Under the pieces are notes generated by a model. It saw only the letters and a list, made by a program, of their open reading frames with translations, was not told the DNA's origin and did not search any database. Below, piece by piece: positions 1 to 6,301 of a stretch of DNA of 7,720 nucleotides. Origin of the DNA: Bacillota bacterium. Lineage in GTDB: Bacteria > Bacillota > UBA4882 > UBA10575. The stretch's first letter is position 1. Every line of letters begins with the position of its first letter. A program made the translations under genes and the position numbers. Location: positions 1-7,720 of the forward strand of contig JAAYMP010000172.1 of assembly GCA_012521315.1 (NCBI GenBank). Reading direction: 5' to 3'.

Positions 1-548
1 CCACCAAGATCGAAGAGGTACACCAGGAGAAACCGGCCCCCCGGGCCACAAAACCCGAACCAGGCGAGGTCGCGCAAGAGACTCCCCCGACCGGTGATGA
101 CCAGGGCGCCCGGGAGGAACAGCACATTGACGGCACCACTGTTGGCGAGGGAGAAGCGGCGGCCGCAGAGGAAACACCGTCCGCCCCGGTTTTACCACCA
201 TTGGGGCGGGCCAGCGGGATGGTTGGTCCCATCCCCGGCTTTACTTTTCCCAAAAACGCCGAACACCTTGGGATTGAAGGAACGGTAGTCATGGAGCTCT
301 ATCTGACCCCGGAAGGCAAGTTCTTAAAAGAACCGGTGTTGCTTACCTCTTCCGGACACGGGGTTTTGGATGATCATGCCCGGCGTTTGCTTGGTTCAGG
401 CCAGTTGCCCTTTAAGACAGCGCCTGAACCCTATAAGCTGCAGATGGAGATCAGGTATTTTTCTAACAAAGAAAGCGGGAAGTATGAAGTGGAAGTGGTG
501 GCGGTAGGGGAAGCGGCTTACCTTTCAACGGAGGAAGGAGGATCATGA
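1..548 (+). CDS. TonB C-terminal domain protein (5' end outside window)
   Basis: The reading frame is open from the first base, so the N-terminus (expected to hold a membrane anchor) lies upstream; 181 codons are visible and the gene ends at the TGA at 546-548. The first 65 or so visible residues are a low-complexity linker rich in Pro, Glu, Ala and Gly, of the kind that spans a periplasm. After it, from about nt 222, comes a TonB C-terminal-like domain: PKNAEHLGIEGTVVMELYL, then TPEGKF, then the typical SSGHGVLDDHARRLL segment. In the known family this domain passes energy from an inner-membrane ExbB/ExbD-type motor to outer-membrane receptors, though TonB-like domains also occur in other envelope proteins. 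The linker is acidic rather than the classical Lys-Pro type. An internal ATG at 201 is possible but would cut into the domain edge, so I do not take it as the start. Family assignment is fairly sure; the role is inferred. Confidence 0.75.
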   Translation, partial: TKIEEVHQEKPAPRATKPEPGEVAQETPPTGDDQGAREEQHIDGTTVGEGEAAAAEETPSAPVLPPLGRASGMVGPIPGFTFPKNAEHLGIEGTVVMELYLTPEGKFLKEPVLLTSSGHGVLDDHARRLLGSGQLPFKTAPEPYKLQMEIRYFSNKESGKYEVEVVAVGEAAYLSTEEGGS

Positions 549-2678
549 TTGAGGGGGAAAAGCAAAAAGAAATGGCTTTTTAGCTTGATTTTCGGCCTGT
601 GCCTTTTGGGCGTTTCCCTTACGCTGCATGCCCAAAGTCCGATGGTTTATCCGGCAGGCGGCGAGGGGTTTGAACAACCAGGGAATGAGACCAAACCGGC
701 GGTTCCGGAATCGCTCTACCGGGATCCGAACCGCTTAGTTTTGGAGAACGAATTCATTGCGGTGGCCGTGAATAATTCTAACGATGCCACCGGCCGCTTC
801 GGCGTTAAGGTGACCGGCGGCGACCCGCTCCGGCGGGGCGACGAGGAGAAACCGTTAATCTATGGTTATGAGATGCCATGGACCTCTTTCACCACCATTC
901 GGTTGGACGGGAAGAATTACATATTCGGCGGAAAAACGCGGCGGCGTTCCGGCGGGACCGGTGAATACGGCACGGTGGTCAGCGGCCCGTCGTGGGACAG
1001 CGCGACCAATAGTATCACGATGACATGTCGTTATGGTACGGTCGAGGTGATCCAGGAGATCTCCATCGTGGAAAGCACCACCACCGGTTATCCGGATACA
1101 ACCAAAATCAAGTATTCCATTGTCAACCGCGACCAGGTGCCCCACGAGATCGGGCTGCGGGTCGTGATTGATACCATGTTAGGAGAGAATGACGGTGCCC
1201 CGTTCCGGATCGGGGAAACGGCGGTGCAGACCGACGCGGTCTTTGATAAAGAACGTTTGCCCGAGTTTTGGCAGGCCTTTGATACGTTGGTGGACCCAAA
1301 GGTGATTGCCCAGGGGACCTTAAAGGGAAGGGAGGCGACCCCTCCGGATCTCCTTTACTTTACGAACTGGGGGAGTGTTGCTGATTACCACTGGGACCCC
1401 CCCTTGGTCCCGGACCGGGATTTTACCAGGGCGGGTGAGTTTGATTTGGACAGCGCCGCGGTCTACCTTTGGCAACCGGTCACGGTTCCGGCCGCCGGCA
1501 GTAAGACATACGTCCTCTACTACGGGCTTGGTGGGGTAACCGTGGTTCCCGGTCAACTCCAGTTGGGGGTTAGTTCACCGGCGGAGGTTGTTTACGCGGA
1601 TGATGCCGAACCGTTTTCGGTCGTCGCCTATATTCAGAACACCGGCGTGGCGCCTGCCATGAGCGTGCGGGCCCGGTTGAATTTACCGTCCGCCCTGCGG
1701 ATCGCGGAAGGAAGGCCGGCCGATATCTACATTGGAAAACTGGAACCGGGCGAAGTAACCCAGCTGCATTGGAAGGTTAAGCCAACGGGTTCCGTCTTTG
1801 GGAACCTTGCCCCCTTCTCGGTGGTGGCTTCGGCGATCAACGTGCCCGAAAACAGGGTGGAAAGGAGCATTCGGGTGTTGAAACCGGCCGAATTAACCTT
1901 AAAGGTTAACCCGCCGCCGGGCCTAAAGGTGGTGGATGAAAAACTCACGCCGGTTCCGTATCCGGTGACCGCGGTGATCAAAAATACCGGGGAGTCGGAA
2001 GCATACGGAGTAATCGGCAGCTTACAGTTGGGCGAAGGGATGCAACCGGCCCCCAAGGAGATTTTAAAGCGCTACATAGGCAACTTGAAACCGGGAGAAG
2101 AATATAAGCTAACCTGGTACCTGACCCCGGAAGGGATCGGTAAACGCTCCTACCTAGGGATCCAGTTTGAATCGAACTCGACCAAACCGGTGATGTACAT
2201 CGCCGGGGTGCAGTTGCCGGTTTTAACACCTAAACTTCGTTTGGTGCCGATTACCCCGGCGAAAGCCGGGGAGATCCTCCAGGTGGAAGTCCGGGTCGAA
2301 AATCTGCCGATGTTGACCGGGGTCGAATTCGATCTAACGTATAATCCCAAACGAATGGAGATAATTAGGGTATCAAGGGGTCTCTTTTTCATTGAGGATC
2401 AGGCGATGGTCCCCTGGCAAACGGGGACGATTGACAGTGCCACCGGAGTGGTGGCGCAGATTGGCGGCCGGCGGCAAACGGCGGCCATGACCAGTTCAAC
2501 CTTGGCCACGGTCCATATTCAACTGGGCAAGGAACCGGGCGAAGCTGTGTTGGCGCCATCGGCGGTTACCCTCCAAAGCACAGTGGGGAAAATACCTTTT
2601 TACCAGATTGAAGGCTTGAGAATAACCATAAATCAACAGGGGGGTGTGCGGATTGACACTATTACGCTTGACCAGTAA
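549..2678 (+). CDS. Exported multidomain protein with CARDB/NEW3-like repeats and a cohesin-like C-terminal domain
   Basis: A 709-residue secreted or envelope protein of unknown function. The TTG start is chosen because AAGGAGG (535-541) sits 7 nt upstream; the nearby ATG at 545 is in another frame that closes at once. Residues 1-29 form a signal peptide: KSKKK, a hydrophobic core, then LHAQ. Residues about 60-330 form a beta-rich domain that I do not recognise, with TGRFGVKVTGGDP (81-93) and IRLDGKNYIFGG (117-128). Residues about 334-445 and 446-557 are two related units resembling CARDB/NEW3 beta-sandwiches: YIGKLEPGE matches YIGNLKPGE, and IQNTG matches IKNTG. Residues about 559-697 resemble a cohesin domain (AGEILQVEVRVENLPMLTGVEFDLTYNP). 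There is no C-terminal membrane helix or sorting signal. It starts directly after the TonB-domain gene's stop and overlaps the SLH gene, which suggests a shared envelope role. Coding status is sure; the cohesin and repeat calls are moderate. Confidence 0.85.
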   Translation: MRGKSKKKWLFSLIFGLCLLGVSLTLHAQSPMVYPAGGEGFEQPGNETKPAVPESLYRDPNRLVLENEFIAVAVNNSNDATGRFGVKVTGGDPLRRGDEEKPLIYGYEMPWTSFTTIRLDGKNYIFGGKTRRRSGGTGEYGTVVSGPSWDSATNSITMTCRYGTVEVIQEISIVESTTTGYPDTTKIKYSIVNRDQVPHEIGLRVVIDTMLGENDGAPFRIGETAVQTDAVFDKERLPEFWQAFDTLVDPKVIAQGTLKGREATPPDLLYFTNWGSVADYHWDPPLVPDRDFTRAGEFDLDSAAVYLWQPVTVPAAGSKTYVLYYGLGGVTVVPGQLQLGVSSPAEVVYADDAEPFSVVAYIQNTGVAPAMSVRARLNLPSALRIAEGRPADIYIGKLEPGEVTQLHWKVKPTGSVFGNLAPFSVVASAINVPENRVERSIRVLKPAELTLKVNPPPGLKVVDEKLTPVPYPVTAVIKNTGESEAYGVIGSLQLGEGMQPAPKEILKRYIGNLKPGEEYKLTWYLTPEGIGKRSYLGIQFESNSTKPVMYIAGVQLPVLTPKLRLVPITPAKAGEILQVEVRVENLPMLTGVEFDLTYNPKRMEIIRVSRGLFFIEDQAMVPWQTGTIDSATGVVAQIGGRRQTAAMTSSTLATVHIQLGKEPGEAVLAPSAVTLQSTVGKIPFYQIEGLRITINQQGGVRIDTITLDQ
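1548..2219 (+). repeat. Two tandem beta-sandwich units inside the exported protein
   Basis: Residues about 334-445 and 446-557 of the exported protein align as two units of about 112 residues. Matching landmarks, in the same order and spacing, are VVAYIQNTG / VTAVIKNTG, then RLNLP / SLQLG, then YIGKLEPGEVTQLHW / YIGNLKPGEEYKLTW. The DNA has diverged, so this is an old domain duplication rather than a recent DNA repeat. The pattern fits CARDB/NEW3-type adhesion or spacer domains; unit borders are approximate. Confidence 0.6.
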
Positions 2679-3300
2679 AAAGTGGATCCCGGCGCTAATT
2701 TTGGGTTTGTGTTTCCTGCTGGCTGCAGTACCGGCTTTGGCACAAAAACGTGCCTATTCCGATGTTCCCGACTGGGCGTACCAGGCGGTGAAAAAACTGG
2801 TGGACAACGGCTACCTTGAGCTCTATGAAGATGGTACGTTCCGCGGCAGCAACCCGGTTGACCGCTACACTTTCGCGTTGGTGGTGGCCAAGTTGTTGAC
2901 GAACTTGGGGGAAGGGGTCACCCGGACCGGGCAGGATGATGTGGCTTTACTGCGTAAGCTGTCCAATGAATTCCAGAACGAACTGGTCCTTTTGACCTTG
3001 AAGAATAAGGAGTTGGAGGCCCGGCTGGTCCAGATTGAACAAGGCCGCCTCATCTTGGCCGAGGACCAGACGAAAAGCACCACTGAAATGCAGGCACTGC
3101 GCAATCAGGTAGCCCAGATTTTGGCGGAAAAAAATCAACTGGAAGCCCGGCTTTCCGCCTTCGAAGCCCAACAGGAGGAACACCAGGTTGAGCTGGAAAA
3201 TCTCCGAAAGGAGTTGGAGCAGGAGCGGCGCACAAACCGGATGTTACTGATTGTGCTCGGGCTGATCGGGGCGGCCGGTATTTTCCTTCCCGCCCAGTAG
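2653..3300 (+). CDS. SLH-domain, coiled-coil, C-terminal membrane-anchored envelope protein
   Basis: A 215-residue protein predicted to bridge the cell wall and a membrane. The TTG at 2653 is preferred over a GTG at 2644 because the AGGGGGGTG at 2638-2646 then lies 6 nt upstream. Residues 1-30 are a signal peptide ending AVPALA before Q31. Residues about 35-82 are one SLH domain (YSDVPDWAYQAVKKL, NGYLELYEDGTFRG, NPVDRYTF), with the Trp, Gly and Arg landmarks kept but the usual TRAE motif changed to DRYT. Residues about 97-195 form a heptad-rich coiled coil full of Leu, Glu and Gln. Residues 197-212 are a hydrophobic helix (MLLIVLGLIGAAGIFL), followed by only PAQ. In known SLH proteins the domain binds cell-wall secondary polymers or modified peptidoglycan. 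The layout recalls Thermotoga Omp-alpha and, in part, OmpM of Negativicutes. It overlaps the upstream gene by 26 nt, so it is probably translationally coupled to it. No clear terminator follows. Confidence 0.85.
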   Translation: MTLLRLTSKKWIPALILGLCFLLAAVPALAQKRAYSDVPDWAYQAVKKLVDNGYLELYEDGTFRGSNPVDRYTFALVVAKLLTNLGEGVTRTGQDDVALLRKLSNEFQNELVLLTLKNKELEARLVQIEQGRLILAEDQTKSTTEMQALRNQVAQILAEKNQLEARLSAFEAQQEEHQVELENLRKELEQERRTNRMLLIVLGLIGAAGIFLPAQ

Positions 3301-3339
3301 TGTCCGGAAAATGAAGGCGGATAGCTTGTTTCTTTAAAA

Positions 3340-3368
3340 TTGACAACCGATTCCTGCTCGTTTATAAT
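3340..3368 (+). promoter_or_regulatory. Vegetative (sigma-A type) promoter for yceD-rpmF
   Basis: TTGACA at 3340-3345 and TATAAT at 3363-3368 both match the consensus exactly, with a 17-nt spacer. Transcription should start near 3375, only about 12 nt before the preferred yceD ATG. This suggests strong constitutive transcription, as expected for a ribosomal-protein gene. Confidence 0.9.
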
Positions 3369-3386
3369 ACAGAGGTGAGTTTGACC

Positions 3387-3929
3387 ATGAAACCCATTTA
3401 TCTGGTGGATCTGACTTCGATCAAAGATTCAGCCGGGGCCAGGATGGATCTCCGGGACCAGGTTACCCTCCCTAACTTTACTTGGGAGGGTGAACGGTTA
3501 CTGGAGTTTGATAATCCGTGGTGGATTGAACTTGAAATAACCAATGTTTCAAGGGGGTATCAAGTGCACGGCAAGACCGGCGGCCGTTACTGGTTGGATT
3601 GCGATCGTTGTCTGGAAAGGGTCCGGCTGGCTCTGGAGACAGAGTTTGACGACCTTTTCTTGCCGGAGTCCATTTCCAGCCAGGAAGAAGAAGCCAGGAG
3701 TTTTGCCGGCGACGAACTGGATCTTTCGGCGACGATTATGGAAGCGGTTGTTCTGCAGATCCCCTTGAAAGTGCTTTGTGCGTCAACTTGTCGGGGGCTG
3801 TGTTCGGTTTGCGGAACAAACCTGAATAAGGCGGCTTGTAACTGCAAGACCGAAAGCTTCGACCCAAGACTGGCGACGTTGCTCAAATGGAAGCAGGATA
3901 AAGGAGGTGGAGATGATGGCCAATCCTAG
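3387..3929 (+). CDS. yceD: YceD/DUF177 family protein (L32-associated)
   Basis: A 180-residue member of the DUF177 (YceD, YlbN) family, nearly always found just upstream of rpmF; in bacteria it has been linked to 23S rRNA or ribosome biogenesis, but its exact role is unclear. Visible landmarks are a CDRCLE motif (C72, C75) and a C-terminal cysteine-rich block CASTCRGLCSVCGTNLN...CNC (C131, C135, C139, C142, C151, C153), followed by the typical DPRLATLLKW ending. The cysteine pairs suggest metal binding, which is inferred. The ATG at 3387 is preferred because AGGTGAG (3373-3379) lies 7 nt upstream and the product then begins MKPIYLVDL, as is usual in this family. A GTG at 3375 would add four residues. 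It overlaps rpmF by 14 nt, so the two genes are probably translated together from the promoter at 3340-3368. Confidence 0.92.
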   Translation: MKPIYLVDLTSIKDSAGARMDLRDQVTLPNFTWEGERLLEFDNPWWIELEITNVSRGYQVHGKTGGRYWLDCDRCLERVRLALETEFDDLFLPESISSQEEEARSFAGDELDLSATIMEAVVLQIPLKVLCASTCRGLCSVCGTNLNKAACNCKTESFDPRLATLLKWKQDKGGGDDGQS

Positions 3930-4101
3930 GCGGCGACATACCAATACCCGGGGAAGATTACGTCGTACCCACTGGAAATTAGACCTGGTCTCTTTGTCCC
4001 GTTGCGATCAATGTCAAGCCCCGCGTTTACCGCACCATGCTTGTCCCAGTTGCGGTTCATACCGGGGAAGGAAAGTGTTGGAGGTAAAAACCGAAGGTTA
4101 A
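3916..4101 (+). CDS. rpmF: 50S ribosomal protein L32
   Basis: A 61-residue L32 of the large ribosomal subunit. It starts MANPRRRHTNTRGRLRRTHW, the usual basic N-terminus that threads into rRNA. It carries a full zinc-ribbon set of cysteines (C30, C33, C43, C46; CDQC and CPSC separated by nine residues), so this is the zinc-binding (C+) form. The ATG at 3916 is chosen over the ATG at 3913 and the GTG at 3907 because AAGGAGGTG (3901-3909) gives a 6-nt spacer and the product then begins like other L32 proteins. The ribosome site and start lie inside the end of yceD, and a terminator follows immediately, giving a compact yceD-rpmF unit. Confidence 0.97.
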   Translation: MANPRRRHTNTRGRLRRTHWKLDLVSLSRCDQCQAPRLPHHACPSCGSYRGRKVLEVKTEG

Positions 4102-4103
4102 AA

Positions 4104-4145
4104 GCGAAAAGGAAAAGGTCTTCCATGACCTTTTTTCTTTTTCGC
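4104..4145 (+). terminator. Rho-independent terminator after rpmF
   Basis: AAAAGGTC (4113-4120) pairs with GACCTTTT (4127-4134) around the loop TTCCAT. The right arm runs on into a T-rich tract, and outer arms GCGAAAA (4104-4110) and TTTTCGC (4139-4145) can extend the stem. It starts 2 nt after the L32 stop codon and separates yceD-rpmF from the lipid genes. Confidence 0.88.
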
Positions 4146-4269
4146 GTAATTTTGGGCATAAAAAAGACTGAGGATAATAAGATTTCTTAGGCGGTCATGC
4201 CAGGACGAGGCTGCGCCAGCTTCAACCAAGGAAAAGCAAGTATTTTTTGGCATATTGCATAAATATTTC
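4146..4269. other. AT-rich intergenic spacer with no gene
   Basis: No convincing gene or RNA is visible here. The only structure seen is a short possible hairpin, GAGGCTG (4207-4213) pairing with CAGCTTC (4217-4223) including one G-T pair. It has no T-tract after it. A FapR-like operator could not be recognised by eye. Confidence 0.5.
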
Positions 4270-4298
4270 TTTACTCCCGCTTTTATCTTTGCTATACT
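4270..4298 (+). promoter_or_regulatory. Extended -10 promoter for the plsX-fab genes
   Basis: TATACT at 4293-4298 is preceded by TGC, forming an extended -10 element (TGnTATACT). TTTACT at 4270-4275 lies 17 nt upstream as a weak -35. The predicted start is near 4305, giving a leader of about 30 nt before the plsX TTG. It is the first credible promoter after the rpmF terminator. Confidence 0.72.
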
Positions 4299-4334
4299 CT
4301 TTTTTGAGAGTTAATCCTAGGAGGAGGTGTTAAT

Positions 4335-5321
4335 TTGCGCTTAGCGGTGGATGCGATGGGTGGTGATTATGCCCCCCAACAAGCTGTTCTCGGGAGTGTT
4401 CTGGCGGCGAAAGAAGAAGGAATCGCTTCGGTGCTCGTGGGCAGAAGCGAAGAGATCGGCCGGGAACTGGAACAGTATAAGGATTACCCGCAGGATCTGA
4501 TAACGATCAAAGAGGCACGGGAAGTGGTGGAGTTTACGGATAACCCGGTCATGGCGGTGCGGAAGAAAAGGGATGCCTCGATTGTCGTCGCCAACCAACT
4601 GGTGAAATCCGGGGAAGCCGACGCCGTGATTTCTGCAGGAAATACCGGGGCGTCGATGACGGCCTCCCTGTTTATATTAGGCCGGATTCCGGGAATCTCC
4701 CGGCCGGCGATCGCCATTCCCTTGCCGACGGTGAAGGGGGTTACGGTTTTGCTTGACGCCGGGGCTAATGCGGAAAACGATCCGGAGGACCTGGTCCAAT
4801 TTGCGGTGATGGGATCGCTTTACGCCACGTCGGTCTTGGGCCTATCCAGTGCCAAAGTGGGCTTGCTTAATATCGGTGAAGAAGAAACGAAAGGGAATCA
4901 ACTGGCCCTGGAGGCGCACCAACTCCTGAAGTCCAGTGGTCTAGATTTTATCGGCAACGTCGAAGGGAAAGATATCTTAATGGGGGTTGCCGATGTCGTT
5001 GTTTGCGACGGTTTTGTCGGCAATGTTATTCTGAAGTTTGCGGAAGGGATGGCGACTGCGCTTTTCCAGAAGATGAAAGAGGTGCTGCTACAGTCCCCCG
5101 TAACCAAACTGGGGGCCTTGGCAATCAAGCCGGGGCTGCAAAAATTGAAAGCCAGTTTTGACTATGCGGAATATGGCGGCGCCCCCTTATTGGGTGTAAA
5201 TGGCGTAAGCATCATCAGTCATGGCCGGTCTGACGCGAAAGCGTTCAAAAATGCGATCAAAGCGGCGGCTAACGGGGTAACCCAGGATATTATCGGGAAA
5301 ATCCGCTCTTCATTTGTGTAA
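4335..5321 (+). CDS. plsX: Phosphate acyltransferase PlsX
   Basis: A peripheral membrane enzyme that converts long-chain acyl-ACP and phosphate to acyl-phosphate, the donor used by PlsY to acylate glycerol-3-phosphate. It is 328 residues, the normal family length. Landmarks are the N-terminal RLAVDAMGGDYAP, SAGNTGASM (100-108), LLDAGANAENDPEDL (139-153), GLLNIGEEETKGN (176-188) and VVVCDGFVGNVILKFAEG (221-238). The TTG start is supported by GGAGGAGGTG (4320-4329), 5 nt upstream, and by the fact that MRLAVDAMGGD is the usual PlsX beginning. It is the first gene of the lipid cluster. fapR, often next to plsX in Firmicutes, is not present upstream, and fabH does not follow. Confidence 0.96.
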   Translation: MRLAVDAMGGDYAPQQAVLGSVLAAKEEGIASVLVGRSEEIGRELEQYKDYPQDLITIKEAREVVEFTDNPVMAVRKKRDASIVVANQLVKSGEADAVISAGNTGASMTASLFILGRIPGISRPAIAIPLPTVKGVTVLLDAGANAENDPEDLVQFAVMGSLYATSVLGLSSAKVGLLNIGEEETKGNQLALEAHQLLKSSGLDFIGNVEGKDILMGVADVVVCDGFVGNVILKFAEGMATALFQKMKEVLLQSPVTKLGALAIKPGLQKLKASFDYAEYGGAPLLGVNGVSIISHGRSDAKAFKNAIKAAANGVTQDIIGKIRSSFV

Positions 5322-5365
5322 AAACCAGGAGGTAACACGGCAACAAGGTAACAAGGAGGCTATTG
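5322..5365 (+). promoter_or_regulatory. plsX-fabD junction with two ribosome-binding sites
   Basis: AAGGAGG (5353-5359) sits 6 nt before the fabD ATG and is the working site. A second strong site, AGGAGGT (5327-5333), has no start codon at a usable distance. An imperfect 8-nt tandem repeat (AACAAGGT / AACAAGGA, 5342-5357) lies between them. Confidence 0.6.
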
Positions 5366-6286
5366 ATGGCGGAAAAAATTGCTTACCTTTTTCCGGGACA
5401 AGGCAGCCAATATGTAGGCATGGGGGCCTCTCTTTACCGCGAGTTTGCTCTGGCGCGTTCTATCTTCGCCGAAGCGGAGGAAGTGCTTGGGCTGCCGCTG
5501 CGGCAGTACTGTTTTGAGGGGCCCTTGGCCGAGCTGACCGAGACCCGGATCGCGCAGCCGGCCATTCTCACGGTGGAATACATCATTTACCGTCTTTTGG
5601 CCGCGGAAGGGGTTGTCCCGGCCTGGGTGGCCGGTCATAGCCTGGGTGAGTACGCTGCTTTGGTGGCCGCGGGAACGCTGACCTTTGCCGATGCCCTGTC
5701 GTTGGTCCAGAAGCGGGCCGAGCACATGGCGGCGGTTCCCGTTGAAGGCGGCATGGCGGCGGTCATCAATTATCCCTTTGCTAAACTTGAGGCGTTGGTC
5801 AAAGAGTTGGCGGCCGAGGGCATCATTGCGCTTGCCAATTTTAACTCACCGACGCAGATTGTGGTCTCCGGCGAAAAGCGGTTGGTTGAAGCGCTGGTCG
5901 CGCGGATTGCCGAAGAAAAAGGCGGGAGGGCAATCCCCCTTGCCGTGCAAGGCGCTTTTCACTCCCGGCTGATGAAACCGGCGGCGGAGCGTTTTCGTAT
6001 GGATTTGGCAGGGACAACCTTTCGGCCTTTGCAAACACCGCTCATCTCCAACGTGACTGCGGAGGAGGTGACCGCCGCGGCGGATCTCCCTTCTTTACTG
6101 GAAAAACAGATCTATTCGCCGGTTCAGTGGGAGGCAACGACGCGTCGTTTACTTGCTTCCGGTTGTGATCTCTTCCTGGAGTTGGGCGGGAAGGTCCTTT
6201 CCGGACTGGTGAAAAAGACCGACGCCGGAGCGAAGGTCATTTCCCTCCTGGAAGCGGAGGATGTAAAAAAATACTTGCAAAAGTAG
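5366..6286 (+). CDS. fabD: Malonyl-CoA:ACP transacylase
   Basis: A cytosolic enzyme that moves malonyl from CoA to ACP, supplying the extender unit for fatty-acid elongation. At 306 residues it has the usual family length. It shows the N-terminal FPGQGSQYVGMG (9-20), the nucleophile elbow GHSLGEYAAL with catalytic Ser92, Arg117 in LVQKRAEHM (the position that binds the malonyl carboxylate in E. coli FabD), and catalytic His199 in GAFHS. The active site therefore looks intact. The ATG at 5366 is chosen over the TTG at 5363 because of its 6-nt spacing from AAGGAGG. It lies between plsX and fabG with short gaps, in one apparent operon. Confidence 0.97.
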   Translation: MAEKIAYLFPGQGSQYVGMGASLYREFALARSIFAEAEEVLGLPLRQYCFEGPLAELTETRIAQPAILTVEYIIYRLLAAEGVVPAWVAGHSLGEYAALVAAGTLTFADALSLVQKRAEHMAAVPVEGGMAAVINYPFAKLEALVKELAAEGIIALANFNSPTQIVVSGEKRLVEALVARIAEEKGGRAIPLAVQGAFHSRLMKPAAERFRMDLAGTTFRPLQTPLISNVTAEEVTAAADLPSLLEKQIYSPVQWEATTRRLLASGCDLFLELGGKVLSGLVKKTDAGAKVISLLEAEDVKKYLQK

Positions 6287-6301
6287 GGGAGGTTTAGTAA
6301 T

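Noticed and set aside
94..288. Small + strand reading frame of 64 codons
   Set aside because: It lies in another frame over the TonB-domain gene, has a composition typical of a shadow of Pro/Glu-rich coding sequence, and lacks a recognisable domain.
855..1145. Minus-strand reading frame inside the exported protein gene, like several other minus-strand frames in the window
   Set aside because: No ribosome site or recognisable protein; it is fully covered by a well-supported + strand gene.
2644..2652. GTG as the start of the SLH protein
   Set aside because: The best ribosome site (2638-2646) overlaps this GTG, while it is well spaced for the TTG at 2653.
4152..4180. TTGGGC-17 nt-TAATAA as a second promoter after the rpmF terminator
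   Set aside because: Only about half of each element matches consensus; the extended -10 promoter at 4270-4298 is much better.
4207..4223. Small hairpin in the rpmF-plsX spacer as a terminator or riboswitch
   Set aside because: Seven pairs with one G-T pair, no T-tract, and it lies upstream of the plsX promoter, so it would not be in that transcript.
4299..4334. FapR operator near the plsX start
   Set aside because: The region has the palindrome CCTAGG but no extended match to the FapR operator pattern.
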